The notes: a model not told the origin generated them from the sequence alone. A DNA stretch of 5,267 nucleotides from Sphingobacteriaceae bacterium (GCA_025450155.1 JANWIB010000141.1:1-5267), one strand, 5' to 3'; positions 1 to 5,267 are shown, counted from the first letter of the stretch. A program made the numbers and translations.

Positions 1-535
1 ACGAGTTAATAGCTAAAGTATCAGGCGGATAAATTAATTTAAGAATGTCGGATGCGACTTGCTTAACAACAGAATCTGTGGTAGTTGCATCGACTATAAT
101 ATCTGTTTTTATAGTTCTACCATCAGCTAAAGTTACTTCCCACCGCTTTCCAGATCTTTCTACCTTTTTTACCCCTGCACTTAACATAACAGATAGGTTT
201 TTAATGGTGTCTGTCCACCCTTTTAATACTCCGGTTGCCAGCTCATCTTCTGTAATAGGCGGAGAATCGGCAATACTGCGATCAACCTGTTTAAAATGCT
301 TTAAAAAATCTGCCTGAAGTCCAATTTGAATGGTGGTATCTAACGCTATTCCCCAACCCAATTGGTTGCTTTTTTCAATGAGCACGGTTTCTACACCCGA
401 ATGTGCTGACTGAATTGCGGCACCTATTCCGTTTACCCCTCCGCCAATAACGAGTACTTTGGTTTTAATGGTTTGTGCTGAAAGTGAGCTGAAAATTGCT
501 AAAAACAGGAATAAAATAAAAGAATATCTAACCAT
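1..535 (-). CDS. Exported FAD-dependent oxidoreductase, N-terminal part (cut by left edge)
   Basis: I translated this from the minus strand starting at the ATG at 535-533; 178 codons are present and the frame stays open to the window edge. Residues 1-20 form a Sec-type signal peptide (short start with one Arg, hydrophobic core SFILFLFLAIF, likely cut after LSA before QT). Mature residues 24-60 form a Rossmann dinucleotide-binding unit: beta strand VLVI, the GxGxxG motif in GGGVNGIG (31-38), and a strand ending in VLIE with Glu54 placed to bind the FAD ribose. A second typical element, a strand pair ending DGRTIKTDIIVDATT (about 138-152), matches the segment of FAD oxidoreductases that returns to the cofactor domain. 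From family knowledge it is a flavoenzyme, probably periplasmic or surface-located. The substrate cannot be read from this part. The catalytic and C-terminal regions lie outside the window. The start is well fixed because the signal peptide begins there. Confidence 0.8.
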   Translation of the reverse strand, partial: MVRYSFILFLFLAIFSSLSAQTIKTKVLVIGGGVNGIGAAIQSAHSGVETVLIEKSNQLGWGIALDTTIQIGLQADFLKHFKQVDRSIADSPPITEDELATGVLKGWTDTIKNLSVMLSAGVKKVERSGKRWEVTLADGRTIKTDIIVDATTTDSVVKQVASDILKLIYPPDTLAINS

Positions 536-542
536 GTGTGAT

Positions 543-550
543 TAACTTTG
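543..550 (+). promoter_or_regulatory. Bacteroidota -7 promoter element TAACTTTG for the YfiT gene
   Basis: TAACTTTG is a perfect match to the Bacteroidota sigma-factor -7 consensus TAnnTTTG. It lies in the divergent intergenic region, 54 bases ahead of the YfiT start codon, so transcription would start near 556 and leave a leader of roughly 50 bases. I found no TTG at the usual -33 distance, so only half of the promoter is supported. Confidence 0.45.
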
Positions 551-551
551 T

Positions 552-575
552 ACTTATTAGAATGTAATAATAAGT
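552..575. repeat. 8-bp inverted repeat beside the YfiT promoter
   Basis: ACTTATTA (552-559) and its exact reverse complement TAATAAGT (568-575) are separated by 8 bases. The repeat starts one base after the -7 element and covers the predicted transcription start, a position typical of a repressor operator. It could equally be a weak A/T-rich hairpin in the leader, or chance in AT-rich DNA. No regulator gene is adjacent. Confidence 0.3.
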
Positions 576-604
576 TATTTTTCTAAAAAATACGCCTATA
601 AAAT

Positions 605-1144
605 ATGGATCAAAATCTGGAACAATTAAAGTATCCAATTGGACACTTTCGTAAACCTGAATTAATTGATAATAAGCAGATTAATGAATGGATAAAACAA
701 ATTGCGGATTTGCCTGAACGATTGCGATTGGCAGTTGCAAAATTATCAGATGAACAGTTGGATACGCCATACAGACCGGGTGGATGGACGTTAAGACAGG
801 TTGTTCATCATTTACCAGATAGTCATTTAAACGCATACGTTCGTTTTAAATTAGCGATTACAGAAGAAAATCCCATTATACGTCCTTACCATGAGGATCG
901 CTGGGCCGAATGTGCCGAAGCAAAACATGCTCCGGTTGAAGTATCGTTAAAACTTTTAGAAAGCCTTCATCAACGTTGGGTGATATTTCTCCAATCGTTA
1001 ACACCCGAAGATTTTGATAAAACCTACATCCATCCGGAACACAATAAAACATTTGTGCTAAAAGAAGTATTGGGCTTATATGCCTGGCATGGGGAACATC
1101 ACCTTGAGCATATTTTGACCACTAAAAAGAACTGGGAAAAATGA
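605..1144 (+). CDS. yfiT: YfiT/DinB-family metal-dependent bacillithiol transferase
   Basis: This 179-residue protein has the usual full length of the YfiT family, four-helix-bundle metalloproteins of the DinB superfamily. Family landmarks are visible in order: YPIG near the N-terminus (10-13), LDTPYRPGGWT (52-62), RQVVHHLPDSH (65-74), the FKLAITEENPIIRPY stretch (81-95), and LYAWHGEHHLEHI (158-170). The metal-binding histidines should be His68 or His69 in the first helix motif and His162 and His166 in the last, by comparison with the three-His site known in Bacillus subtilis YfiT. Relatives in Firmicutes conjugate bacillithiol to electrophiles and antibiotics, a cytosolic detoxification role; older annotations say 'putative metal-dependent hydrolase'. 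Some Bacteroidota make bacillithiol, so that role is plausible but inferred. The gene stands alone, divergent from the FAD oxidoreductase and convergent with the SDR. The ATG has no Shine-Dalgarno sequence; it fits the family start. Confidence 0.9.
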   Translation: MDQNLEQLKYPIGHFRKPELIDNKQINEWIKQIADLPERLRLAVAKLSDEQLDTPYRPGGWTLRQVVHHLPDSHLNAYVRFKLAITEENPIIRPYHEDRWAECAEAKHAPVEVSLKLLESLHQRWVIFLQSLTPEDFDKTYIHPEHNKTFVLKEVLGLYAWHGEHHLEHILTTKKNWEK

Positions 1145-1174
1145 GAATTCTAGTTAAAAACTTAAATAATCAAC

Positions 1175-1188
1175 TATAAGCGCTTATA
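1175..1188. repeat. 14-bp perfect palindrome between convergent genes
   Basis: TATAAGCGCTTATA is its own reverse complement. It lies between the YfiT stop codon (1142-1144) and the SDR, overlapping the SDR stop codon. As RNA it could fold only into a 5-bp A/U stem with a GCGC loop, and neither strand has a T-run right after it. It is therefore a poor intrinsic terminator; a protein-binding site or chance are alternatives. Confidence 0.3.
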
Positions 1189-1969
1189 AATTTGGAGTTT
1201 TTCCTCCATCAACCGGAATATTAATCCCATTGATATAAGCGGCAGCCGGACTTGCTAAAAAAGCGATGGCAGCCGCTACTTCCCCGGCTTCTCCAAATCT
1301 TCCGGCTGGAACTTCTTTCAGCATTCCCAATTTTATTTCTGCTGCTGTTTCTCCCGCTTTTTCCGCTCGGATTTTTACTAACTCCTCTAAACGTGATGTT
1401 AGGGCATAACCAGGTAAAACGTTATTTACCGTTATACCAAATGGAGCCAGTTCGAAGGATAGTGTTTTAGCCCAATTGGCTACGGCCGCCCGGATGGTGT
1501 TTGAGACGCCTAATCCTTTTATGGGTGTTTTTACAGAGGTGGAAATGATATTAATAATTCTTCCCCAACCGGCATCTTTCATTGCTTTAACGGTAGCTTG
1601 TGCAAGAATTTGATTACATATCAAGTGAGCGGAAAAAGCTTTTGTGTAGGCTGAAAGATCAGCGTCAATAGCTGAACCTGCAGGCGGTCCACCGGTATTA
1701 TTAACCAGAATATCTACCGGATGCTCCTTAACGTATTCAGTAACTTTTTCCTGAAGTTCCGCGGGGTTATTAAAATCGATCACCAAGTAGTGATGTGATT
1801 CGGTATCATCCGCCGGTAGGTGTTGAATTATTTCTTTGAGATTCTTCTCGTTTCTGGCTACAAGCGTTATACTGGCGCCAAGCAATGCAAGTTCAATGGC
1901 GGCGGCTTTTCCAATTCCCTGGCTGCTGCCGCATACTAAAGCACGTTTTCCGGTAAGGTCTAAGTTCAT
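1184..1969 (-). CDS. SDR-family protein with atypical active site (BKR-like)
   Basis: This 261-residue classical-length short-chain dehydrogenase/reductase has a Rossmann fold. Visible in order are the nucleotide-binding loop CGSSQGIG (13-20, where TGxxxGxG is usual), VDILVNNTGGPP (85-96, the NNAG element), GRIINIIST (136-144), and a C-terminal NGINIPVDGG (247-256) like the GxxxxVDGG tail of FabG-type enzymes. The catalytic tetrad is degenerate. Ser143 is kept, but alignment of GVSNTIRAAV (154-163) to the usual YxxxK helix puts Ser156 at Tyr and Arg160 at Lys, and His115 at the usual Asn. I recall a known SDR subgroup, 'BKR-like SDR-like' (cd05344), that lacks a perfect nucleotide motif and tetrad; NNTGGPP and SNxxR fit it. 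A normal FabG role in fatty-acid synthesis is unlikely, and the substrate is unknown. The start codon lies 6 bases after the rarA stop, so the two are probably one transcript. Confidence 0.9.
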   Translation of the reverse strand: MNLDLTGKRALVCGSSQGIGKAAAIELALLGASITLVARNEKNLKEIIQHLPADDTESHHYLVIDFNNPAELQEKVTEYVKEHPVDILVNNTGGPPAGSAIDADLSAYTKAFSAHLICNQILAQATVKAMKDAGWGRIINIISTSVKTPIKGLGVSNTIRAAVANWAKTLSFELAPFGITVNNVLPGYALTSRLEELVKIRAEKAGETAAEIKLGMLKEVPAGRFGEAGEVAAAIAFLASPAAAYINGINIPVDGGKTPNL

Positions 1970-1975
1970 AATTTA

Positions 1976-3256
1976 TCAGTAATTATACTTGTTTTTCCAA
2001 AGCGATTTAAGTCGTTCGCGTAGTTTTTGCTCACTGGTATTATTGCCCGGATCATACAACAACGTTCCACTCAATTTATCCGGAAAATACTCCTGCTCTT
2101 CAAAGTTTCCTTCGTAGGCATGCGAATATTTGTAATCTTTTCCATAACCGATATTTTTCATCAGTTGGGTTGGCGCATTGCGAATGGGTAACGGTACAGG
2201 CAGGTCTCCGGTTTTAGCAACCAAATCCTGTGCCTTGTTTATGGCCTCATAACTGGCATTGCTTTTAGGCGAAGAAGCCAGATAGGTAACCGTTTGAGAA
2301 AGTATAATGCGAGATTCAGGCCAGCCGATAACGTTTACCGCCTGAAAACAATTGTTGGCTAATAAAAGCGCATTGGGATTAGCATTTCCGATGTCTTCTG
2401 AAGCCAGAATCAAAAGCCTGCGGGCAATAAATAAAGGGTCTTCCCCACCGGCAATCATGCGAGCCAACCAGTAAACGGCCGCATTGGGGTCGCTGCCACG
2501 AATGGACTTGATAAAGGCTGATATGATGTCGTAATGCTGCTCGCCGGCCTTATCATACAGAGCCAGATTTTGCTGTACATGTTCTAAAACCAACTCGTTC
2601 GTAATTTCTATCTCATCTTTTTCCGAAGCGTTAATTACCAGTTCGAGAATATTTAACAGCTTACGGGCATCTCCGCCAGAGAGGCGAAGAAGCGCTTCGT
2701 GTTCTTTTATTTCGACTTGTTTTCTGCTTAAATGTGTATCTTCTTTTAAAGCACGATTTAATAATTCAACTAAATCATCGGCTGTTAAAGGTTTAAGAAT
2801 ATAAACCTGGCAGCGGGAAAGTAGGGCGGAAATTACTTCAAAAGAAGGATTTTCTGTCGTAGCGCCAATTAAAGTCACTAACCCTCTTTCAACAGCGCCC
2901 AGTAGTGAATCTTGTTGCGATTTTGAAAAACGGTGAATTTCATCAATAAATAAAATCGGCAAGTTTTCTTTTTCCTCTTTCAGCTTAACTGCTTTTTCAA
3001 TGACTTCGCGTACCTCTTTTACCCCAGAATTGATGGCGCTTAGGCTAAAAAACGGCCTGCTTAGTTGTTGGGATATAATATAGGCCAAGGTTGTTTTTCC
3101 AACTCCAGGTGGCCCCCACAAAATGAGAGAAGGTAAATTCCCGCTCTCAATAGCTTTACGTAAAATAGCATTTTGGCCAACCAGGTGTTGCTGGCCCACA
3201 TACTCATCTAAAGAGGAGGGGCGCATGCGTTCTGCTAAAGGAGCTAAAGATGTCAT
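1976..3256 (-). CDS. rarA: Replication-associated recombination protein A (AAA+ ATPase, RarA/MgsA)
   Basis: RarA is a homotetrameric DNA-dependent AAA+ ATPase related to clamp-loader subunits and to eukaryotic WRNIP1/Mgs1. It acts in the cytoplasm at stalled replication forks and DNA ends. The 426-residue length is normal. Visible motifs are the N-terminal PLAERMRPSSLDEYVGQQHL (6-25), Walker A GPPGVGKT (48-55), Walker B LFIDEIH (102-108, Asp105 and Glu106), sensor 1 IGATTEN (130-136), Arg finger in LLSRC (Arg148), and sensor 2 GGDARKLLN (194-202, Arg198). The C-terminal MgsA tetramerisation region follows: SIRGSDPNAAVYWLARMI (251-268), ASEDIGNANP (285-294), RNAPTQLMKNIGYGKDY (359-375) and a YxHAYEGNF stretch. 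All key ATPase residues are present. The ATG at 3256 gives the usual short lead before PLAxRMRP; no Shine-Dalgarno sequence is seen. It is the first gene of a likely operon with the SDR, and divergent from the propeller gene. Confidence 0.96.
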   Translation of the reverse strand: MTSLAPLAERMRPSSLDEYVGQQHLVGQNAILRKAIESGNLPSLILWGPPGVGKTTLAYIISQQLSRPFFSLSAINSGVKEVREVIEKAVKLKEEKENLPILFIDEIHRFSKSQQDSLLGAVERGLVTLIGATTENPSFEVISALLSRCQVYILKPLTADDLVELLNRALKEDTHLSRKQVEIKEHEALLRLSGGDARKLLNILELVINASEKDEIEITNELVLEHVQQNLALYDKAGEQHYDIISAFIKSIRGSDPNAAVYWLARMIAGGEDPLFIARRLLILASEDIGNANPNALLLANNCFQAVNVIGWPESRIILSQTVTYLASSPKSNASYEAINKAQDLVAKTGDLPVPLPIRNAPTQLMKNIGYGKDYKYSHAYEGNFEEQEYFPDKLSGTLLYDPGNNTSEQKLRERLKSLWKNKYNY

Positions 3257-3342
3257 GTGAACAAATATCGAGTAATTATTAATCTATCCCTGCAAGAACC
3301 TAATAACGTCTTAACTTATTGATGTGTTTTGTAGTGCTACGA

Positions 3343-3360
3343 ATTAGTTTTTTAACTAAT
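3343..3360. repeat. 7-bp inverted repeat upstream of the propeller gene
   Basis: ATTAGTT (3343-3349) and AACTAAT (3354-3360) are exact reverse complements around a TTTT loop. The repeat lies in the 132-base divergent region between rarA and the propeller gene, ending 28 bases before the latter's ATG. It overlaps TAGTTTTT (3345-3352), which is one base off the TAnnTTTG -7 element and has a TTG 23 bases upstream (3319-3321), so it may mark an operator on a weak promoter. The low G+C makes chance likely. I see no other signal in this intergenic region. Confidence 0.22.
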
Positions 3361-3388
3361 ATTGATCACAGGAATTAATTTATTTAGA

Positions 3389-4231
3389 ATGCGAAAGTTG
3401 AGATTTCATATCCCTATAGCTATTTTTTCTTTGATGCTGTTTTGCAGCATGGTATTTATGATATTTTCAGCAAAGGGCCAATCTAAATACCAATTTAACC
3501 TGATAGCCAGGATTGATACCAGTGTTAAATTTTTATCGGTAGATCGTTTAGATAATATATACTTAATTACTCAGAAGAACGAACTACTTAAATACAATGC
3601 ATCGGGAAAGTTTCTTTACAGGTATAGCAACAAAGATTTTGGGAATGACTTTCAGATAGATGTTACCGATCCGTTACGAGTACTAATTTTTTATCCGCTG
3701 TTTCAGCAAATCATTATCTTAAATAATACACTCTCAGAAATATCGAGATACACTTTTAACAGGGATGTTTCTAAACGAATAACCTTAGCGGCAACTGCAA
3801 ATGATAATGGAATTTGGGTGTATGATCAAAATAATCAGGAACTACACAAACTTAGTAATGATTTTATAGATGAATATTCAGCAGGAAATATTTACCAGCA
3901 AACCAGTGTCAAAGTTCAGCCTGAGATTTTAATAACAAACAGCCAATTTGTATATCTGTACGATAAAAAAACCGGAATATTGCAATTCGATCGGTTTGGT
4001 TCGTATATAAAAACAATTTTAGTCGATTCCCTCAATCAGTTTCAAATAAATAATGAGGAAATTATATACCTGGATAACAACTCGTTAAAAAGATTAAATA
4101 TTCAAACGTATAATTTACAACCTGAACCTTTGCCCATGAAAAATATACAACAAGCGGCTTTAGGGAATAAAATACTATCTTTATCTACCGGTAACCAGGT
4201 ATATATTTATTCCTTTAACTCACGAAATTGA
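3389..4231 (+). CDS. Exported beta-propeller-like protein of unknown function
   Basis: I do not recognise a named family. From the ATG at 3389 the protein has 280 residues. Residues 1-30 form a signal peptide (basic MRKLRFH, hydrophobic 8-27, likely SPase I cut after AKG before QS). Cys19 follows Phe18, which does not fit a lipobox. The mature part is beta-rich, with repeated units of the NHL/six-bladed-propeller kind: VDRLDNIYLI...LLKYNASGKFLYRY (51-79), ANDNGIWVYDQNNQELHKL (137-155), NSQFVYLYDKKTGILQFDRF (184-203), NEEIIYLDNNSLKRLNI (222-238) and NKILSLSTGNQVYIYSF (260-276). These suggest about five or six short blades used as a binding scaffold in the periplasm or at the surface. A TTG at 3362 would add nine residues, but the ATG gives a better signal peptide start. 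The DNA is more AT-rich than the neighbouring rarA. It runs tail to tail with the J-protein. Confidence 0.75.
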   Translation: MRKLRFHIPIAIFSLMLFCSMVFMIFSAKGQSKYQFNLIARIDTSVKFLSVDRLDNIYLITQKNELLKYNASGKFLYRYSNKDFGNDFQIDVTDPLRVLIFYPLFQQIIILNNTLSEISRYTFNRDVSKRITLAATANDNGIWVYDQNNQELHKLSNDFIDEYSAGNIYQQTSVKVQPEILITNSQFVYLYDKKTGILQFDRFGSYIKTILVDSLNQFQINNEEIIYLDNNSLKRLNIQTYNLQPEPLPMKNIQQAALGNKILSLSTGNQVYIYSFNSRN

Positions 4232-4237
4232 ATGAAT

Positions 4238-4261
4238 AGCAAGTATTGATTACTTGTTTTT
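4238..4261 (+). terminator. Weak intrinsic terminator after the propeller gene
   Basis: Six bases after the propeller stop codon, AGCAAGTA and TACTTGTT can pair (8 bp with one G-U pair) around a TTGAT loop, and the arm runs into a TTTTT tract ending at 4261. The stem is A/T-rich, so it would be weak. The hairpin overlaps the stop codon of the convergent J-protein gene; on that strand there is no good T-run, so it terminates mainly the plus strand. Confidence 0.4.
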
Positions 4262-4816
4262 GATAGAAGAGGCCTCGGTTTTTATAGAAAGCGAATCGTT
4301 ATAGCCTTTAATATATTCCATTGAATCTAAGGGGGTGGTCGGTACGGGTTCGGTAGTAGTTTCTAAATACTGGGCACCGTTATAAAATTTCCTTTCTAAA
4401 AAGATAATTACTGAAAAAATTATAAATAGAATTAAAATTCCTGCTCCAAGTTGGTACGCATCTTTCTTTTTAATGCGATTCTTTAAGAGCCAAAGCAGGC
4501 TTACATCATTCTTTTTTTCCTGTTTAATATAATCGGGTTTATTTTTTGAATGTATAGGATTTATATTTCTGGCATACGTTTTAATTTGTTCTAAATAATT
4601 TTTATGCGCCTCTAAACGAGTGTCATAAGCCTTTTTTTTTATGGGGTCTTTAAGTACCGAATATGCAACCTGAAGGGCCTTAAACTTTTCCTCTAATTCC
4701 GAATTTCCCGGATCAACATCTGGATGAAGCTTTTTTGACAACTTTCGATAAGCCTCTTTTATTTCTTGATTTGAAGATGAAGGGTCTAATTCCAAAATAT
4801 TGTAAAAATCTTCCAT
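4250..4816 (-). CDS. Membrane-anchored J-domain (DnaJ-like) protein
   Basis: This is a 188-residue co-chaperone-like protein. Residues 3-66 form a complete J domain: FYNILELDPSSSNQEIKEAY (helices I-II), KLSKKLHPD with the HPD motif at 31-33 that stimulates DnaK ATPase, and FKALQVAYSVLKDPIKKKAYD (helix III onward). There is no Gly/Phe region, zinc-finger domain or substrate-binding C-domain, so it is a class III J-protein and not DnaJ itself. After a basic linker (67-120) comes one transmembrane helix (about 123-140, LGAGILILFIIFSVIIFL). The RIKKK just before it predicts the J domain in the cytoplasm and the last ~48 polar, Thr/Ser/Pro-containing residues in the periplasm. The likely job is to recruit DnaK to the inner membrane; the client is unknown. 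The ATG at 4816 gives a standard J-domain start without a Shine-Dalgarno sequence. The gene is divergent from prfA and convergent with the propeller gene. Confidence 0.9.
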   Translation of the reverse strand: MEDFYNILELDPSSSNQEIKEAYRKLSKKLHPDVDPGNSELEEKFKALQVAYSVLKDPIKKKAYDTRLEAHKNYLEQIKTYARNINPIHSKNKPDYIKQEKKNDVSLLWLLKNRIKKKDAYQLGAGILILFIIFSVIIFLERKFYNGAQYLETTTEPVPTTPLDSMEYIKGYNDSLSIKTEASSIKNK

Positions 4817-4931
4817 TCAGTTAAAAACTATATAGATAGTGTATAAAAAACTGTAAAAACAGTCAACTTGTTTCAATAGCAGAAATTTTTGTCAGATTAA
4901 TGCCAGTGTCTCAGTATTGACTAAAAAGCCG

Positions 4932-4939
4932 TATTTTTG
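4932..4939 (+). promoter_or_regulatory. Bacteroidota -7 promoter element TATTTTTG for prfA
   Basis: TATTTTTG matches the TAnnTTTG consensus exactly, 66 bases ahead of the prfA ATG, implying transcription from about 4946 and a leader near 60 bases. A TTG at 4917-4919 lies only 12 bases upstream, too close for the normal -33 element, so only the -7 part is convincing. Confidence 0.5.
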
Positions 4940-4968
4940 CAAATCTTATTGAAGAGGTAAAAAACAGA

Positions 4969-4986
4969 GGCCATAGAATCATGGCC
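4969..4986 (+). promoter_or_regulatory. Hairpin in the prfA leader
   Basis: GGCCAT (4969-4974) and ATGGCC (4981-4986) form a perfect 6-bp stem with four G-C pairs around a six-base loop, the strongest stem seen in the window. It lies inside the predicted prfA leader and is followed by TTTCGATTTTTT (up to 4999), so it resembles an attenuator or terminator with a spaced T-tract. One arm contains the ATG of a six-codon frame, and the purine tract AGAGG (4966-4970) overlaps the other arm, so folding would hide both. Confidence 0.35.
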
Positions 4987-5001
4987 ATTTCGATTTTTTA
5001 A
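4981..5001 (+). CDS. Possible six-codon leader peptide (MAISIF) before prfA
   Basis: ATG at 4981 opens a frame of six codons ending in TAA at 4999-5001, four bases before the prfA ATG. AGAGG ends 10 bases upstream of this ATG, the only reasonable Shine-Dalgarno-like tract and spacing noticed in the window. The stop is one that RF1 itself reads, which would allow feedback on prfA translation. The frame is tiny and may be chance; the main alternative is that it is simply untranslated leader. Confidence 0.18.
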   Translation: MAISIF

Positions 5002-5005
5002 AAGT

Positions 5006-5267
5006 ATGTTAGAAAAGTTAGAAGCTATAAAACAACGTTGGGAAGAAGTGGAGCGTGATTTAAGCAATCCCGATACCATGAAAGACATGAAGCGTTTCGC
5101 TCAACTCAATAAAGAATATAAAGACCTGGGTAAAATTGTAGAGGAGTATAAAGTTTACAAGAACGTGGTCAGCAATATTGATGCGAATAAACAAATTTTA
5201 GTTGCCGAAAAAGACGATGAGCTGCGGGAAATGGCTAAATTAGATTTAGACGAATTGCTTGTAAAGA
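5006..5267 (+). CDS. prfA: Peptide chain release factor 1, N-terminal part (cut by right edge)
   Basis: RF1 recognises UAA and UAG stop codons in the ribosomal A site and triggers peptide release. The first 87 codons are present and open to the window edge. The N-terminal coiled-coil region fits bacterial RF1: MLEKLEAIKQRWEEVERDL (1-19), the NPDTMKDMKRFAQLNKEYKDL segment (21-41), and a conserved ...EKDDELREMAKLDLDEL (68-84) leading into the PCRF domain. No in-frame UGA/frameshift site of the prfB kind is seen, which also favours RF1 over RF2. The diagnostic PxT tripeptide and the GGQ motif lie beyond the edge, so the RF1 call rests on N-terminal similarity. The ATG at 5006 has no Shine-Dalgarno sequence just before it (TTTTTTAAAAGT), normal for this phylum. 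It is transcribed away from the J-protein gene. Confidence 0.9.
   Translation, partial: MLEKLEAIKQRWEEVERDLSNPDTMKDMKRFAQLNKEYKDLGKIVEEYKVYKNVVSNIDANKQILVAEKDDELREMAKLDLDELLVK

Noticed and set aside
45..317. Plus-strand open frame of 90 codons
   Set aside because: It lies wholly opposite the FAD oxidoreductase, whose minus-strand translation shows a signal peptide and cofactor motifs; the plus frame shows no recognisable domain.
1252..1470. Plus-strand open frame of 72 codons rich in Leu and Pro
   Set aside because: It is antisense to the SDR C-terminal half; the Leu/Pro/Phe bias comes from reading the opposite strand of Ala/Glu/Lys-rich codons.
3262..3295. Possible promoter for rarA on the minus strand (TTG, 23-base gap, GATATTTG)
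   Set aside because: The -7 element has a mismatch in its first base, the gap is long, and it would start transcription at or within the start codon.
3362..3388. TTG start adding nine residues to the propeller protein
   Set aside because: The ATG at 3389 gives a standard signal peptide with a basic start; the extra residues add nothing recognisable.
4850..4863. ACTGT-AAAA-ACAGT hairpin, followed by T's on the minus strand
   Set aside because: It lies upstream of the J-protein gene, with no minus-strand gene ending there, and has only a 5-bp stem with two G-C pairs; probably chance in AT-rich DNA.
4842..4867. Sigma70-like TTGACT and TATACA on the minus strand before the J-protein gene
   Set aside because: The spacer is only 15 bases, and the phylum uses a different promoter consensus; I found no convincing TAnnTTTG for this gene.
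4969..4999. Known riboswitch class in the prfA leader
   Set aside because: Only one short hairpin is present and the leader is about 60 bases; no conserved aptamer core is recognisable.

Overview
The window looks like a piece of a Bacteroidota chromosome (Cytophagia/Sphingobacteriia-like; I cannot place it further). The grounds are an AT-rich sequence, translation starts with no clear Shine-Dalgarno sequence, two perfect copies of the Bacteroidota -7 promoter element TAnnTTTG ahead of genes, an exported protein ending its signal peptide in 'LSA|QT', and an N-terminal RF1 sequence of the Bacteroidota type. It holds seven protein genes, two of them cut by the window edges. I see no tRNA, rRNA, IS element, CRISPR array or phage gene. 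No intergenic stretch exceeds 190 bases.

Layout, left to right: (1) the 5' part of an exported FAD-dependent oxidoreductase, minus strand, running off the left edge; (2) divergent from it, a YfiT/DinB-type metal-dependent bacillithiol transferase, plus strand; (3) convergent to that, a two-gene minus-strand operon, rarA followed after 6 bases by an atypical short-chain dehydrogenase (SDR) whose catalytic Tyr and Lys are replaced; (4) divergent from rarA, an exported beta-propeller-like protein of unknown function, plus strand; (5) facing it tail to tail, with a small hairpin between them, a membrane-anchored J-domain protein, minus strand; (6) divergent from that, the first 87 codons of prfA (release factor 1), plus strand, cut by the right edge and preceded by a leader with a -7 promoter element, a hairpin and a six-codon reading frame.

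The genes do not form one pathway. rarA (replication-fork maintenance) and prfA (translation termination) are housekeeping genes. YfiT and possibly the FAD oxidoreductase and SDR are small-molecule/redox enzymes. The propeller and the J-protein act in or at the cell envelope. The items most worth a second look are the prfA leader, the degenerate SDR active site and its tight coupling to rarA, the membrane J-protein, and the unknown propeller. I see no clear evidence for a new multi-gene system here; most of the window is ordinary.
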